DNA of 64,000 bases from Gemmatimonadota bacterium (GTDB lineage: Bacteria; Gemmatimonadota; Gemmatimonadetes; Longimicrobiales; Gaopeijiaceae). The translations under genes were made by a program, and so were the position numbers. The first letter of the stretch is position 1. Every line of letters begins with the position of its first letter. Under the pieces are notes generated by a model. The model did not search any database, had not been told where the DNA came from, and worked only from the letters and a program-made list of their open reading frames with translations. Below, piece by piece: positions 29,448-38,533 of the stretch. The stretch covers positions 1 through 64,000 of the forward strand of contig DQPL01000064.1 in assembly GCA_015664885.1 (NCBI GenBank), in the 5' to 3' direction.

Positions 29448-30852
29448 GGACGCTCGTCTCCAGTCCATCGAGCACTCTCTGTCCGACGTCTTCTATCGAG
29501 CCCGCGCCGAGCGTCACTAGCACATCACCTCGGCGAAGCTCGCCCAGCAGGGTTTCGGCGAGCGCGTCGACCTCGGGCACGTAGCGAACGTCGCTCTGAC
29601 CCGCCCGCTGCAACGCCGTCACCACGGTCTCCCCAGTGATCCCTGCAATCGGGGCTTCGCGGGCTGGAAACACGTCGGTGATGTACACGAGGTCGGCCAA
29701 CGCCAGCGAGACCCCGAACGCATCCGCGAAATCACGCGTTCGCGAGTACAGGTGCGGCTGGAACGCCGCTACCACGCGGGCGCCGGGGAACATCGAACGC
29801 ACCGCCGCCAGCGTCGCTTCAATCTCGGTCGGGTGGTGCGCGTAGTCGTCGATCACCGCTACGCCGTTGGCTTCCCCCAGCCGCTCGAAACGGCGTCTCA
29901 CACCACGGAAGCTCGCGAGCGCCTCGAGGATCGGCGCCCATTCGGCGTCCAATGCCCTAGACACGGCAGCTGCCGCGAGCGCGTTGCGCAGGTTGTGCAC
30001 ACCCCCGATCGACAGCGTCAGCTCGCCGACGGCGACGCCGTCTTCCACGACCCTGCATCTGGTCGACATCGACGTGACGCTCACGTCGACAGCCCGTAGC
30101 ATGGAGCCGGCCGACGTTCCGTAGGAGTAACCCGAAGCGCCCGCTCCAGACAGCAGCGCCGCGGAACCCAGATCGTCGGCGCACGCCACCACCCGACCCC
30201 CGTTGCGCATGCCACGAAGAAAGGTCCGGAAACCCTCGCGCACGCCTTGCAGGTCGCCGTAGATGTCGAGGTGATCCGCCTCGACGTTGGTGACCACGGC
30301 TACGTCGGGCGTGAGCGTGTGGAACGAGCGATCGTACTCGTCGGCCTCCACGACAAACAGGTTGTCGGAGCCGAAGCGGAGATTGCCCGACCAGCCCGGC
30401 ACGCGCCCACCGACCAGACCCGTCGGATTCTTTCCAGCTCTGGCGAGGACCTCAGTGGCCATCGCGGTGGTTGTCGTCTTGCCGTGAGTCCCAGCAATCG
30501 CGACCAGGACCCCGGCGTTCACGCATGCACCGAGCGCCTGTCCGCGCTTGAGCACCGGGATTCCGAGCGCACGCGCGCGCAGCATCTCGGCATGGTCTGC
30601 TGGGACCGCGGACGTCACCACCAGCGCGGACGCCTGCTCGACGTGGGAGTCGTCGTGACCCACGTGAACGTGCGCGCCGAGAGCGCGTAAGTCGTCGAGG
30701 GCCTGGCTCTCTTTCAGATCGCAGCCCGTGACCTTCCCGCCTTGACGCAGGAGAAGCTCGGCAAGCGCGAACATGCCCACGCCTCCGACGCCGACGAAGT
30801 GCACGGGATGCTCCGCTGAGAGCGAGCGGAGATCGACGGTCGACCCTGTCAT
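29440..30852 (-). CDS. murC: UDP-N-acetylmuramate--L-alanine ligase
   Basis: HFVGVGGVGMFALAELLL, AGTHGKTTTTAM. Confidence 0.96.
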   Translation of the reverse strand: MTGSTVDLRSLSAEHPVHFVGVGGVGMFALAELLLRQGGKVTGCDLKESQALDDLRALGAHVHVGHDDSHVEQASALVVTSAVPADHAEMLRARALGIPVLKRGQALGACVNAGVLVAIAGTHGKTTTTAMATEVLARAGKNPTGLVGGRVPGWSGNLRFGSDNLFVVEADEYDRSFHTLTPDVAVVTNVEADHLDIYGDLQGVREGFRTFLRGMRNGGRVVACADDLGSAALLSGAGASGYSYGTSAGSMLRAVDVSVTSMSTRCRVVEDGVAVGELTLSIGGVHNLRNALAAAAVSRALDAEWAPILEALASFRGVRRRFERLGEANGVAVIDDYAHHPTEIEATLAAVRSMFPGARVVAAFQPHLYSRTRDFADAFGVSLALADLVYITDVFPAREAPIAGITGETVVTALQRAGQSDVRYVPEVDALAETLLGELRRGDVLVTLGAGSIEDVGQRVLDGLETSVHA

Positions 30853-31994
30853 CCGACGCCCGCCCGTGTCGCGAGCAACCGCTCGACATCGGCGGCAATC
30901 TCACTGGCTGCGTCGGGCCGTGCGCGACTCAGGGCCGCGGCGCGCATGTCGGCGAGCGTCGCCTCGTCCTCGGCAAGACGAACAACCTCGGCCCACAATA
31001 GTTCACCGGTGAGGTGGGGCTGGCTCACTACCACTGCGGCGCCCGCCTGCGCGAGCGCCATCGCGTTGTGTGCTTGGTGGTTCGCCGCCGCCGTCGGAAG
31101 CGGCACCAGCACCGCCGGCAGGCCCTGATTCAGCAACTCTGAGGTGGTCATGGCTCCCGACCGGGTAACCGCCAGGTCGGCGGCAGCGAGTGCGGAGGGC
31201 ATGTCCTCGATATAGGGGAGCACGTGCACCCACGGTGGGTCGCCCAATCGCGCGAGCCTCGCGGCCACTACGTCGTGGTGCTTGGAACCGGCAGACCACA
31301 GAAGCTGAAGTCGCTCGGGCCGGCTGAGCCCATTCGCGACCACGCCTTCGATCGCTTGAAGGATGAGTTCGTTGAGCGCAAGCGAGCCTTGGCTTCCTCC
31401 GGTTACCAGCCCGACGAGGGCGTCGGCGGGTAGCGCGAACAGGCTTCGAGCCTCGGCCCGACTGCGTGGCGAAGCGGCGCGCACCGGGTTGCCACTCTGA
31501 CGTACACGGTCCCTCACGCTCCTGGGCAACCGCTCGATCGCCTCGGGGAAAGCGATGTGGATGGTGTCCGCAAATCGACTGAGCGCCCGCGTCGCCAAGC
31601 CCGGGACAGAGTTCTGCTCTTGCAGCAGCAGCGGCACGCCCAGCATGCCTGCGACGAGCCCCGCGGGGGTTCCCGCGTAGCCGCCGGTCACCACGACGGC
31701 CTCCGGTCGTAACCTGCGAAAGAGTTGTGCGACGCTATAGAGCGACGAGCAAAGCGCGGGAACGACACGCCAGCTCGACGCGAGCCGCGCGCGATCGATC
31801 CCCCGAACGGGCAGCAAGTGGTGATCTTCTCCGCGCTCCGGAAGGATGCGGGCTTCCAGCCCCCGAGTGGCGCCGACAAAGACCACGCGCACGTCGCTTC
31901 GCTGTGCCCGAAGCGCGTCTGCGATCGCCAGCGCGGGGTAGAGATGGCCGCCAGTCCCGCCGCCCGAGAAGACGACCACAGGACGCTCATGCAC
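30849..31994 (-). CDS. murG: UDP-GlcNAc--MurNAc-(pentapeptide) transferase
   Basis: VVVFSGGGTGGHLYPALAIAD, LLQEQNSVPGL, VTGGSQGSLALNE; GTG at 31994. Confidence 0.95.
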   Translation of the reverse strand: MHERPVVVFSGGGTGGHLYPALAIADALRAQRSDVRVVFVGATRGLEARILPERGEDHHLLPVRGIDRARLASSWRVVPALCSSLYSVAQLFRRLRPEAVVVTGGYAGTPAGLVAGMLGVPLLLQEQNSVPGLATRALSRFADTIHIAFPEAIERLPRSVRDRVRQSGNPVRAASPRSRAEARSLFALPADALVGLVTGGSQGSLALNELILQAIEGVVANGLSRPERLQLLWSAGSKHHDVVAARLARLGDPPWVHVLPYIEDMPSALAAADLAVTRSGAMTTSELLNQGLPAVLVPLPTAAANHQAHNAMALAQAGAAVVVSQPHLTGELLWAEVVRLAEDEATLADMRAAALSRARPDAASEIAADVERLLATRAGVG

Positions 31995-33165
31995 GGGCCG
32001 CCTTACCGCCCGGAGCTGAGCGGGCCACAGAGATGAGGACACCTATCGCGGCGAGTGTTACCACCAGACTCGAACGCCCCCAGGAAACCAGCGGCAACGC
32101 GAGCCCGGTCGGTGGGACCAAGCTGAGGCCGACGGACATGTGCAGCAGGGCATGCAGCGCGATCAGGTTGGTGAAGCCGAGCGCCAGCAGCTCGCCAAAG
32201 AGATCCGGCGCGCGGCTCGCGATCCGGAAACCGACGAGTACGATGCCCATGTAGAGCGCGACCAAAAAGATGACCCCGAGCAGGCCCCACTCCTCGCCAA
32301 TCATCGCGAAGATGAAGTCGTTGTGGGCTTCGGGCAGGAAACCGAACTTCTGCCGCCCCTCCCCAATGCCTACGCCGGTGAGACCACCGGATCCGAGCGC
32401 AACGAGCGACTGACGGACCTGGAAGCCCGCACCCGTGGGATCCAGTGCCGGGTTCAGGAAGGCCTCGATGCGGTCGGCGCGGAAGCCCACCGAGAGCTGT
32501 TTCTGAAGAAACGGCACGATCAGCAGACCGAGGAACAGGAAGTGAGTGATACGCACTCCGGCCGCGAAGACGATCATGACGCCGAGCAATCCGATCAGCA
32601 TGGCGGTCGAGAGATCCGGTTGGAGCGCTATCGGGATCAGCACCAGTGACCAGATCACGAAGAACGGGGCGAGTCCTTTGCGCAGCGACCGAAACTGCGG
32701 TGCCTTCTTCACTGCCATCGCCGCGGTCCAGACGATGAAGGCGATCTTGGCAAATTCCGAGGGTTGCCCCCTTATGGCACCAAGCTGCAGCCATCGACGT
32801 GAACCGTTGATCACCGGCGCGATCGCTTCGGTTCCGGGCAGCACCAGCACGACGAGCGACGCAACGCTCACGCCCAGCAATGGCCAGGACCAGCGCTGCC
32901 ACCAGCGATAGGGCATCAGCGCGCACAGGATCAATACGAGCAGCCCCGCCGCCGCCGCGGTCAGTTGGCGCAACAGGAAGTACGTGTCGGGAAGCCCCTC
33001 CCTCATCGCGAGGACCGACGAGGCGCTGTAGAGCGTCACGAGACCGAACGACAGCAATACGACGGTCAGTCCCATCAGCGTCGCACCCTCCCAGCCCCTC
33101 CCCAACCCAGAGTCGGGCAGGAGGACGGGTCCTGCGGGCGCGATGTCCATCGGGCGGGCTCTCAT
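31987..33165 (-). CDS. ftsW: Lipid II polymerase / division SEDS protein FtsW
   Basis: Ten TM pattern, GAIRGQPSEFAKIAFIVW, LPEAHNDFIFAMIGEEWGLLG. Confidence 0.94.
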   Translation of the reverse strand: MRARPMDIAPAGPVLLPDSGLGRGWEGATLMGLTVVLLSFGLVTLYSASSVLAMREGLPDTYFLLRQLTAAAAGLLVLILCALMPYRWWQRWSWPLLGVSVASLVVLVLPGTEAIAPVINGSRRWLQLGAIRGQPSEFAKIAFIVWTAAMAVKKAPQFRSLRKGLAPFFVIWSLVLIPIALQPDLSTAMLIGLLGVMIVFAAGVRITHFLFLGLLIVPFLQKQLSVGFRADRIEAFLNPALDPTGAGFQVRQSLVALGSGGLTGVGIGEGRQKFGFLPEAHNDFIFAMIGEEWGLLGVIFLVALYMGIVLVGFRIASRAPDLFGELLALGFTNLIALHALLHMSVGLSLVPPTGLALPLVSWGRSSLVVTLAAIGVLISVARSAPGGKAARA

Positions 33166-34517
33166 GCCGAAGCGCGCGCGAGCGCCGTGAAGACCCGCCC
33201 CCGCTCTCCGTAGTCCTGGAACTCATCGAAGCTCGAGCAAGCCGGTGAGAGCAGGAGAACGTCGCCCGCTCGAGCGACGGCCACAGCCCGTCGCACGGCG
33301 CCCTCGAGCCCCCCCGCGACCATTTCGCTTCCCGACGACTCGCTCGTGATCCGCGCGCCAGCGTCGCCGTAGGCGATGACCGCGCGCACATCAGCGCCGT
33401 CAGGAACGAGTCGGGAAAAGTCCTCTCCCTTGTCCTTTCCGCCCACGAGCAGCACGACCGGCCGATCAAGGCTCTGAAGGGCAGAGCGGGTCGCGGCCAC
33501 GTTGGTCGCTTTGGAATCATTGACCCAGAGCACGCCGTCGAGGTCGGCCACCGGCTCGAGGCGGTGGGGAAGCGGGAGCGCCGTACGAAGGCCGCTCCTC
33601 AGTCCCTCCAGATTCGCCCCGGCGAGCCGCGCGGTGATGGACGCGGCCAGTGCGTTGGCAAGGTTGTGCCGACCGAGAAGTGGCAGCTCGTCGGTCGTGA
33701 CTAGGTCGTCGGACCTGCCGTCGGTGCGCAACGTCAGCACGCTCTCGGCGACGAACGCGTGCGTTCCCGGGTGCTCCAGCTCACCGAAGAAGAAGCGTGT
33801 ACCGGGGGTCTCCGCCATCAGAGACGTGACGGCGGCATCGTCCGCGGGGAGGACCCAAACACTGCCCGCGTCGGCGCGGTTGAGGATCCGCGCCTTGTCG
33901 GAATAGTACGCGTCGAGGTCGGGATACCGGTCGAGGTGGTCGGGCGACAGGTTGGTGACCACCCCGATATCCGGCCGGAACGTGTCGACGTCGGCGAGCT
34001 GGAAGGAACTCATTTCCAGTACGTACCAATCTGGAGACTCCCTACGCAGAGCGAGCTCCGAGGCCGCTGGCGCGAGTCCGCCGCCCACATTGCCACCCAC
34101 AGCCGCGCGCAGCCCACCCGCCTGGAGCAGGTGCGCCACCAAGAGCGTCGTCGTCGTTTTGCCATTGGTTCCCGTGACCGCGATCAGTGGTGCAGAGAAG
34201 AACCGAACGGCAAACTCAGGCTCGGAGATCCACCCAACACCACGATCCGAGAGCGCTCGAAGCACCGGAGCACCCGGGGGGATTCCTGGACTGACGACGA
34301 CGAGGTCGGCTCCCGCCAATCGCTCGAGGTCGTGCCCTCCCAACTCGATCCTGGCGCCTGCTGTTCGCAGTTCGGCTCCACCAGCTGCAAGCGCGGGTTC
34401 AGTACGCAGATCCGAGACATAGACGTCTCCTCCTCTATTGAGGGCCAACCGGGCCGCGGCCATGCCGCTGACTCCGAGGCCGATGATCGCCACACTCACT
34501 CCACTCAATTCGCTCAT
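33162..34517 (-). CDS. murD: UDP-N-acetylmuramoylalanine--D-glutamate ligase
   Basis: VTGTNGKTTTTLLVAHLL, NDSKATN, LLSPACSSFDEFQDYGERG. Confidence 0.96.
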   Translation of the reverse strand: MSELSGVSVAIIGLGVSGMAAARLALNRGGDVYVSDLRTEPALAAGGAELRTAGARIELGGHDLERLAGADLVVVSPGIPPGAPVLRALSDRGVGWISEPEFAVRFFSAPLIAVTGTNGKTTTTLLVAHLLQAGGLRAAVGGNVGGGLAPAASELALRRESPDWYVLEMSSFQLADVDTFRPDIGVVTNLSPDHLDRYPDLDAYYSDKARILNRADAGSVWVLPADDAAVTSLMAETPGTRFFFGELEHPGTHAFVAESVLTLRTDGRSDDLVTTDELPLLGRHNLANALAASITARLAGANLEGLRSGLRTALPLPHRLEPVADLDGVLWVNDSKATNVAATRSALQSLDRPVVLLVGGKDKGEDFSRLVPDGADVRAVIAYGDAGARITSESSGSEMVAGGLEGAVRRAVAVARAGDVLLLSPACSSFDEFQDYGERGRVFTALARASA

Positions 34518-34554
34518 TCCCCATTTCCATTTCGCTTGGCCGCATCATATTCGC

Positions 34555-35661
34555 TCACCTGATTTTGAGAGTTCCGAACGCGAGCATCGCGAACAGGATT
34601 CCGAGGATCCAAAAACGGGTAACCACTTTCGGCTCAGGCCAGCCGAGCTTTTCGAAGTGGTGATGGATGGGGGCCATTCTGAAGACGCGCCGGCCTTCCC
34701 CGAACCGCGCGCGCGTGTACCGGAAGTAGCTCGTCTGCACGATCACCGAGAGCATCTCCATGACGAAAACGCCGCCGACGATCACCAGCAGGAACTCAGC
34801 CTTGAGCAGGATCGCCATGACCCCAATGGCGCCGCCCAACGCAAGGGAACCGGTGTCGCCCATGAAGACCTCGGCCGGGTGTGCATTGAACCACAGGAAG
34901 CCGATGGCGGCCCCTGCGAGCGCAACCGCGAAGATGGCGAGCTCACCGGCTCCGGGTAGCGCGAAGAAGCCCAGATAGTCCGCCCACTCGGAGCGGCCCG
35001 CGATATAGGCGAAAATCCCGAATGTCACAGCCGAAATCGCGGTGAGTCCGGCAGCGAGTCCGTCGAGGCCATCGGTGAAGTTCACCGCGTTCGAGGTGCC
35101 GGAAACGACGAGCCCCGAAAAGAGCACGAAGGCGAACGGAATGAAGTTCGCCTGCACGTCCGAGAAAAAGGGCACCGACGTCGCTGTCGATGAGTGCGGC
35201 GAGATGGGGTACAGGATTAGGAACAAGCCAAGTCCGAGCCCGAACGTCCACTGCCCGACCATCTTGTAGCGCGCGATCAGACCCCTGGTCTTGCCTTGTA
35301 CCACCTTCAGGTAGTCGTCCAGGAAGCCGATGGCGCCCATCCACAGGAGCGCTACCAGCGCAATCAGGACGTACGCGTTGGTCAGGTCTGCCCACAACAG
35401 CGTCGAAACGGACGCCGCCAGGATGATCAAGACGCCACCCATAGTTGGTGTCCCGGCTTTCGCTAGGTGCGACTCGGGCCCCACATCACGCACGACTTGG
35501 CCCACATTCGCGAGCCGAAGGCGGCGAATCACCATGGGACCGAAGACGAAGGCGATGAGCAGCGAGGTCACGACGGCTCCCGCGGCTCGAAACGTCAGAT
35601 AGCGGAAGACGTTGAAGACCATGTGCACATCGGAGAAGCCTGGCAGGAAGTGGTAAAACAT
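34555..35661 (-). CDS. mraY: Phospho-N-acetylmuramoyl-pentapeptide-transferase
   Basis: GTPTMGGVLIILA, NFTDGLDGLAAG, HHHFEKLGWPEPKVVTRFWI. Confidence 0.97.
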   Translation of the reverse strand: MFYHFLPGFSDVHMVFNVFRYLTFRAAGAVVTSLLIAFVFGPMVIRRLRLANVGQVVRDVGPESHLAKAGTPTMGGVLIILAASVSTLLWADLTNAYVLIALVALLWMGAIGFLDDYLKVVQGKTRGLIARYKMVGQWTFGLGLGLFLILYPISPHSSTATSVPFFSDVQANFIPFAFVLFSGLVVSGTSNAVNFTDGLDGLAAGLTAISAVTFGIFAYIAGRSEWADYLGFFALPGAGELAIFAVALAGAAIGFLWFNAHPAEVFMGDTGSLALGGAIGVMAILLKAEFLLVIVGGVFVMEMLSVIVQTSYFRYTRARFGEGRRVFRMAPIHHHFEKLGWPEPKVVTRFWILGILFAMLAFGTLKIR

Positions 35662-37058
35662 CAGGCCTCCGCCGGAGCCGTAGGTGTGTCCGCACCGAAG
35701 TCCTGCTCGAGCGCGGGCAGGATGCCCTCCAGCGCGACGCCACGGGACGCCTTCAGCAGCACGACTTCGTCCCCCTCGAGGCGCTCGCGCAGGGCGGGAT
35801 AGGCGCTCTGCCAGTCGTCGGCGCGCAACACGCGGTCGGCGGCCGTGGTAGCCGCGGTGGTGGCAGCAAAGGCGCCGGTCGCGACGATGAGGTCGATGTC
35901 GAGTGAGAGAGCGAGCCTGAGCATTTCTTCGTGGAGCCGCGCCCCGGCCTCGCCCAACTCCAGCATAGTGCCGAGCACGGCGACGGTCCGGGATGCGGTG
36001 GACTGGCCTTGCAGCAGGTCGAGCGCTGCCCGAACGCTCTGCGGGTTGGCGTTGTAGCAGTCGACGACCACCGTCAGACCCCCAATCCGACGGACCTCGC
36101 CGCGCAGCGCTCCGGGCTCGGCGCTCGAGATGCCGCGCACCGCATCCTTCGCGTCGACGCCAAGCAGCTCCGCAATCGCGAGGGCGATCATGGCGTTCGC
36201 GACCGAATGGCGTCCGGGCAACGCGAGCGTGACGCTCTCGCCATGCCAGTGGAAGCGGTGGCCTCCCAATACATGCGATTCGACGTGTTCAGGCCGAAGC
36301 GCCGGGTCGGCGCGCTCACCCCAACCCGCAACCCGCAGCGAGGGGCAAATTGCACGCGCGCCCTCGACCAGCGCAGCCGGATCGTCGCCAACCAAGCAGG
36401 TACCACGGCCAGCGACCGCGCGCAGCAGATCGAGCTTCTCGGTCAGCACGCCGTCCAACGAACCGAGCTTCTCCAGGTGGCTCTCGCCGACCGTCGTAAC
36501 AACGCCGATATCCGGCTGGGCGATCGCCGCAAGCGTCGCGATTTCGCCGGGTTCATTGCTGCCGAGCTCGAGAATCACCACCTCCGCCTCACTCGGCGTC
36601 GCCAGCAGCGTGAGCGGCATGCCGATGCGGTTGTTGAAGTTGCCGGAAGTCGCATGAACCCGGCGCGCGCCATCGATCGCGACGCGGGCCAGGTCCTTTG
36701 TGCCCGTCTTGCCAGAGGACCCGGTGATTGCGACGACCGGAACATCGAGCGCCCGGCGCCGGTACGCGGCCAGGGCGCCGAGCGCGACCAGCGTGTCTTC
36801 GACCGAGTACAGATGCTCGGGCGCCTCGACCGTGACCGAGCGGGACACGACGGCGCCAATGGCACCACCCGCGAGCGCGTCGACAACGAAGTCATGACCG
36901 TCGAAATGCTCACCGGTCAGCGCGACGTAGAGGTCTCCTTCGGCAATAGAACGCGAGTCGGTTGAGACGCCGGAGTAGGCGACTCCATCGTCGGCCCGCT
37001 CTGCGCGTAGGCCGAGTGCTTCGCGCACTGAGCGGTCGGTCCAAGCGAAGCGGCTCAT
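35661..37058 (-). CDS. murF: UDP-MurNAc-tripeptide--D-Ala-D-Ala ligase
   Basis: ITGSSGKTGTKDLA, NFNNRIGMPLTLL, YNANPQSVRAALDLL. Confidence 0.95.
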   Translation of the reverse strand: MSRFAWTDRSVREALGLRAERADDGVAYSGVSTDSRSIAEGDLYVALTGEHFDGHDFVVDALAGGAIGAVVSRSVTVEAPEHLYSVEDTLVALGALAAYRRRALDVPVVAITGSSGKTGTKDLARVAIDGARRVHATSGNFNNRIGMPLTLLATPSEAEVVILELGSNEPGEIATLAAIAQPDIGVVTTVGESHLEKLGSLDGVLTEKLDLLRAVAGRGTCLVGDDPAALVEGARAICPSLRVAGWGERADPALRPEHVESHVLGGHRFHWHGESVTLALPGRHSVANAMIALAIAELLGVDAKDAVRGISSAEPGALRGEVRRIGGLTVVVDCYNANPQSVRAALDLLQGQSTASRTVAVLGTMLELGEAGARLHEEMLRLALSLDIDLIVATGAFAATTAATTAADRVLRADDWQSAYPALRERLEGDEVVLLKASRGVALEGILPALEQDFGADTPTAPAEA

Positions 37059-38533
37059 GCGACGCCCAACTCCTCGAGGCACTCTCGCACGACGACCCTC
37101 TCGTCGAACGGGACGGCCTCGGTCCCGAGCTCCTGGTACCTCTCGTGCCCTTTTCCAGCGAGCAGGACCGTATCACCGGCCTCCGCCGTTTCGAGGGCAA
37201 AACGAATCGCTGCCCGTCGGTCAGCGAAGCGCTCGTATGCGCCTTCGGCCAGCCCCTCGGCGAGATCGTCGAGAATTCGCTCAGGATCTTCGGTCCGCGG
37301 ATTGTCCGACGTCAGCACGATTACGTCGGCGGCGCGCGCAACGGCCTGTGCCATCGGACGACGCTTGGCGACGTCACGGTCGCCGCCGGCGCCGAAGACG
37401 ACGATGAGGCGTCCGGTCGTGAGCGGGCGCACCGCTGAGAGTGCGCCGTCTAATGCGTCCGGAGTATGAGCGAAGTCGATGAGTACCGAGAAGGGCTCCG
37501 TCATCAACGTCTCGAGGCGACCCGAGACCTGCGGGACCGTATCGAGTCCGGCGGCTATCTCGTCGATGGTGAGCCCACCGGCCGCACCAACCGCTGCGGC
37601 CGCAAGCGCATTTTCGATATTGAAGCGAGCGAGCAAAGGCAGGCGCACCTCACGCCGGCTCTCATCGATCACGAGCGTAAACTTGGACCCGCGGGGCCCG
37701 AGTCGAATCGCCTCCGCCCTCACGTCGGCCTCGGCGTCCAACGCGAAGGTGCGCAGCAGGCGACCCCCGGTTTCGAGCTTCTCCCACGCGGGATCGTCGC
37801 GGTTGACGACCAGGGTCCCGTCCGGTGCCACGAGCTCCACCAGACGCGCCTTGGCGCCGAAATACTCCGCCATGTCCTTGTGGTAATCGAGGTGGTCCTG
37901 CGTGAGGTTGGTGAAGACACCGACATCGAGTTCGACGCCGTCGAGCCGATGCTGTTCGAGTGCATGTGAGGAGGCTTCCATGACGACGGCCTCGACGCCT
38001 CCGTTGGCGAGCTTCCAAAGCCACACGGCGACCTGAACCGGACCGGGCGTGGAGAGGCCTTCGGTGTCCGGCCACACGCCCTCGGCATCGACGACCCCCA
38101 GCGTACCGATGGCGGCGGCAAGTCCCCGGCTCGCCATCAGATGGCGCACCAGCAGCGCGGTGGTCGTCTTTCCGTTCGTGCCTGTGACGCCGACCATGAA
38201 CATGGCTTCGTCGGCAGAGCCGGTGACCGCTCGCGCCACCAACGCCGCAGCACGACGGCCGTCGGCCACCACGAGCTGAGGGACGTCTGCGTCCACCGGG
38301 CGCTCCACCATGACTGCCACGGCCCCGTTAGCAACTGCTTCGGCCACGAAGTCGTGCGCGTCCGCGGTGGCTCCCTTCCATGCGAGGAACAGATCGCCGG
38401 GCTGGACCTCACGGGAGTCTTGGCATACTCCCAAAACGGTGACGTCCCCCGGGCCGCGCAGCTCCCGAAAGAGGCCGACCGACCGGAGGACATCGCCTAC
38501 CGCGTCTAATGTCCGCGCGGGCTTAATCATCAA
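37055..38533 (-). CDS. murE: UDP-MurNAc-L-Ala-D-Glu--2,6-diaminopimelate ligase
   Basis: VTGTNGKTTTALLVRHLM, SDNPRTEDPE (DNPR motif typical of mDAP-adding MurE). Confidence 0.95.
   Translation of the reverse strand: MMIKPARTLDAVGDVLRSVGLFRELRGPGDVTVLGVCQDSREVQPGDLFLAWKGATADAHDFVAEAVANGAVAVMVERPVDADVPQLVVADGRRAAALVARAVTGSADEAMFMVGVTGTNGKTTTALLVRHLMASRGLAAAIGTLGVVDAEGVWPDTEGLSTPGPVQVAVWLWKLANGGVEAVVMEASSHALEQHRLDGVELDVGVFTNLTQDHLDYHKDMAEYFGAKARLVELVAPDGTLVVNRDDPAWEKLETGGRLLRTFALDAEADVRAEAIRLGPRGSKFTLVIDESRREVRLPLLARFNIENALAAAAVGAAGGLTIDEIAAGLDTVPQVSGRLETLMTEPFSVLIDFAHTPDALDGALSAVRPLTTGRLIVVFGAGGDRDVAKRRPMAQAVARAADVIVLTSDNPRTEDPERILDDLAEGLAEGAYERFADRRAAIRFALETAEAGDTVLLAGKGHERYQELGTEAVPFDERVVVRECLEELGVA

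Noticed and set aside
32003-33520. 505-aa minus-strand ORF overlapping ftsW
   Set aside because: Alternative frame of ftsW/murD; no recognisable motifs while the other frame is clearly FtsW
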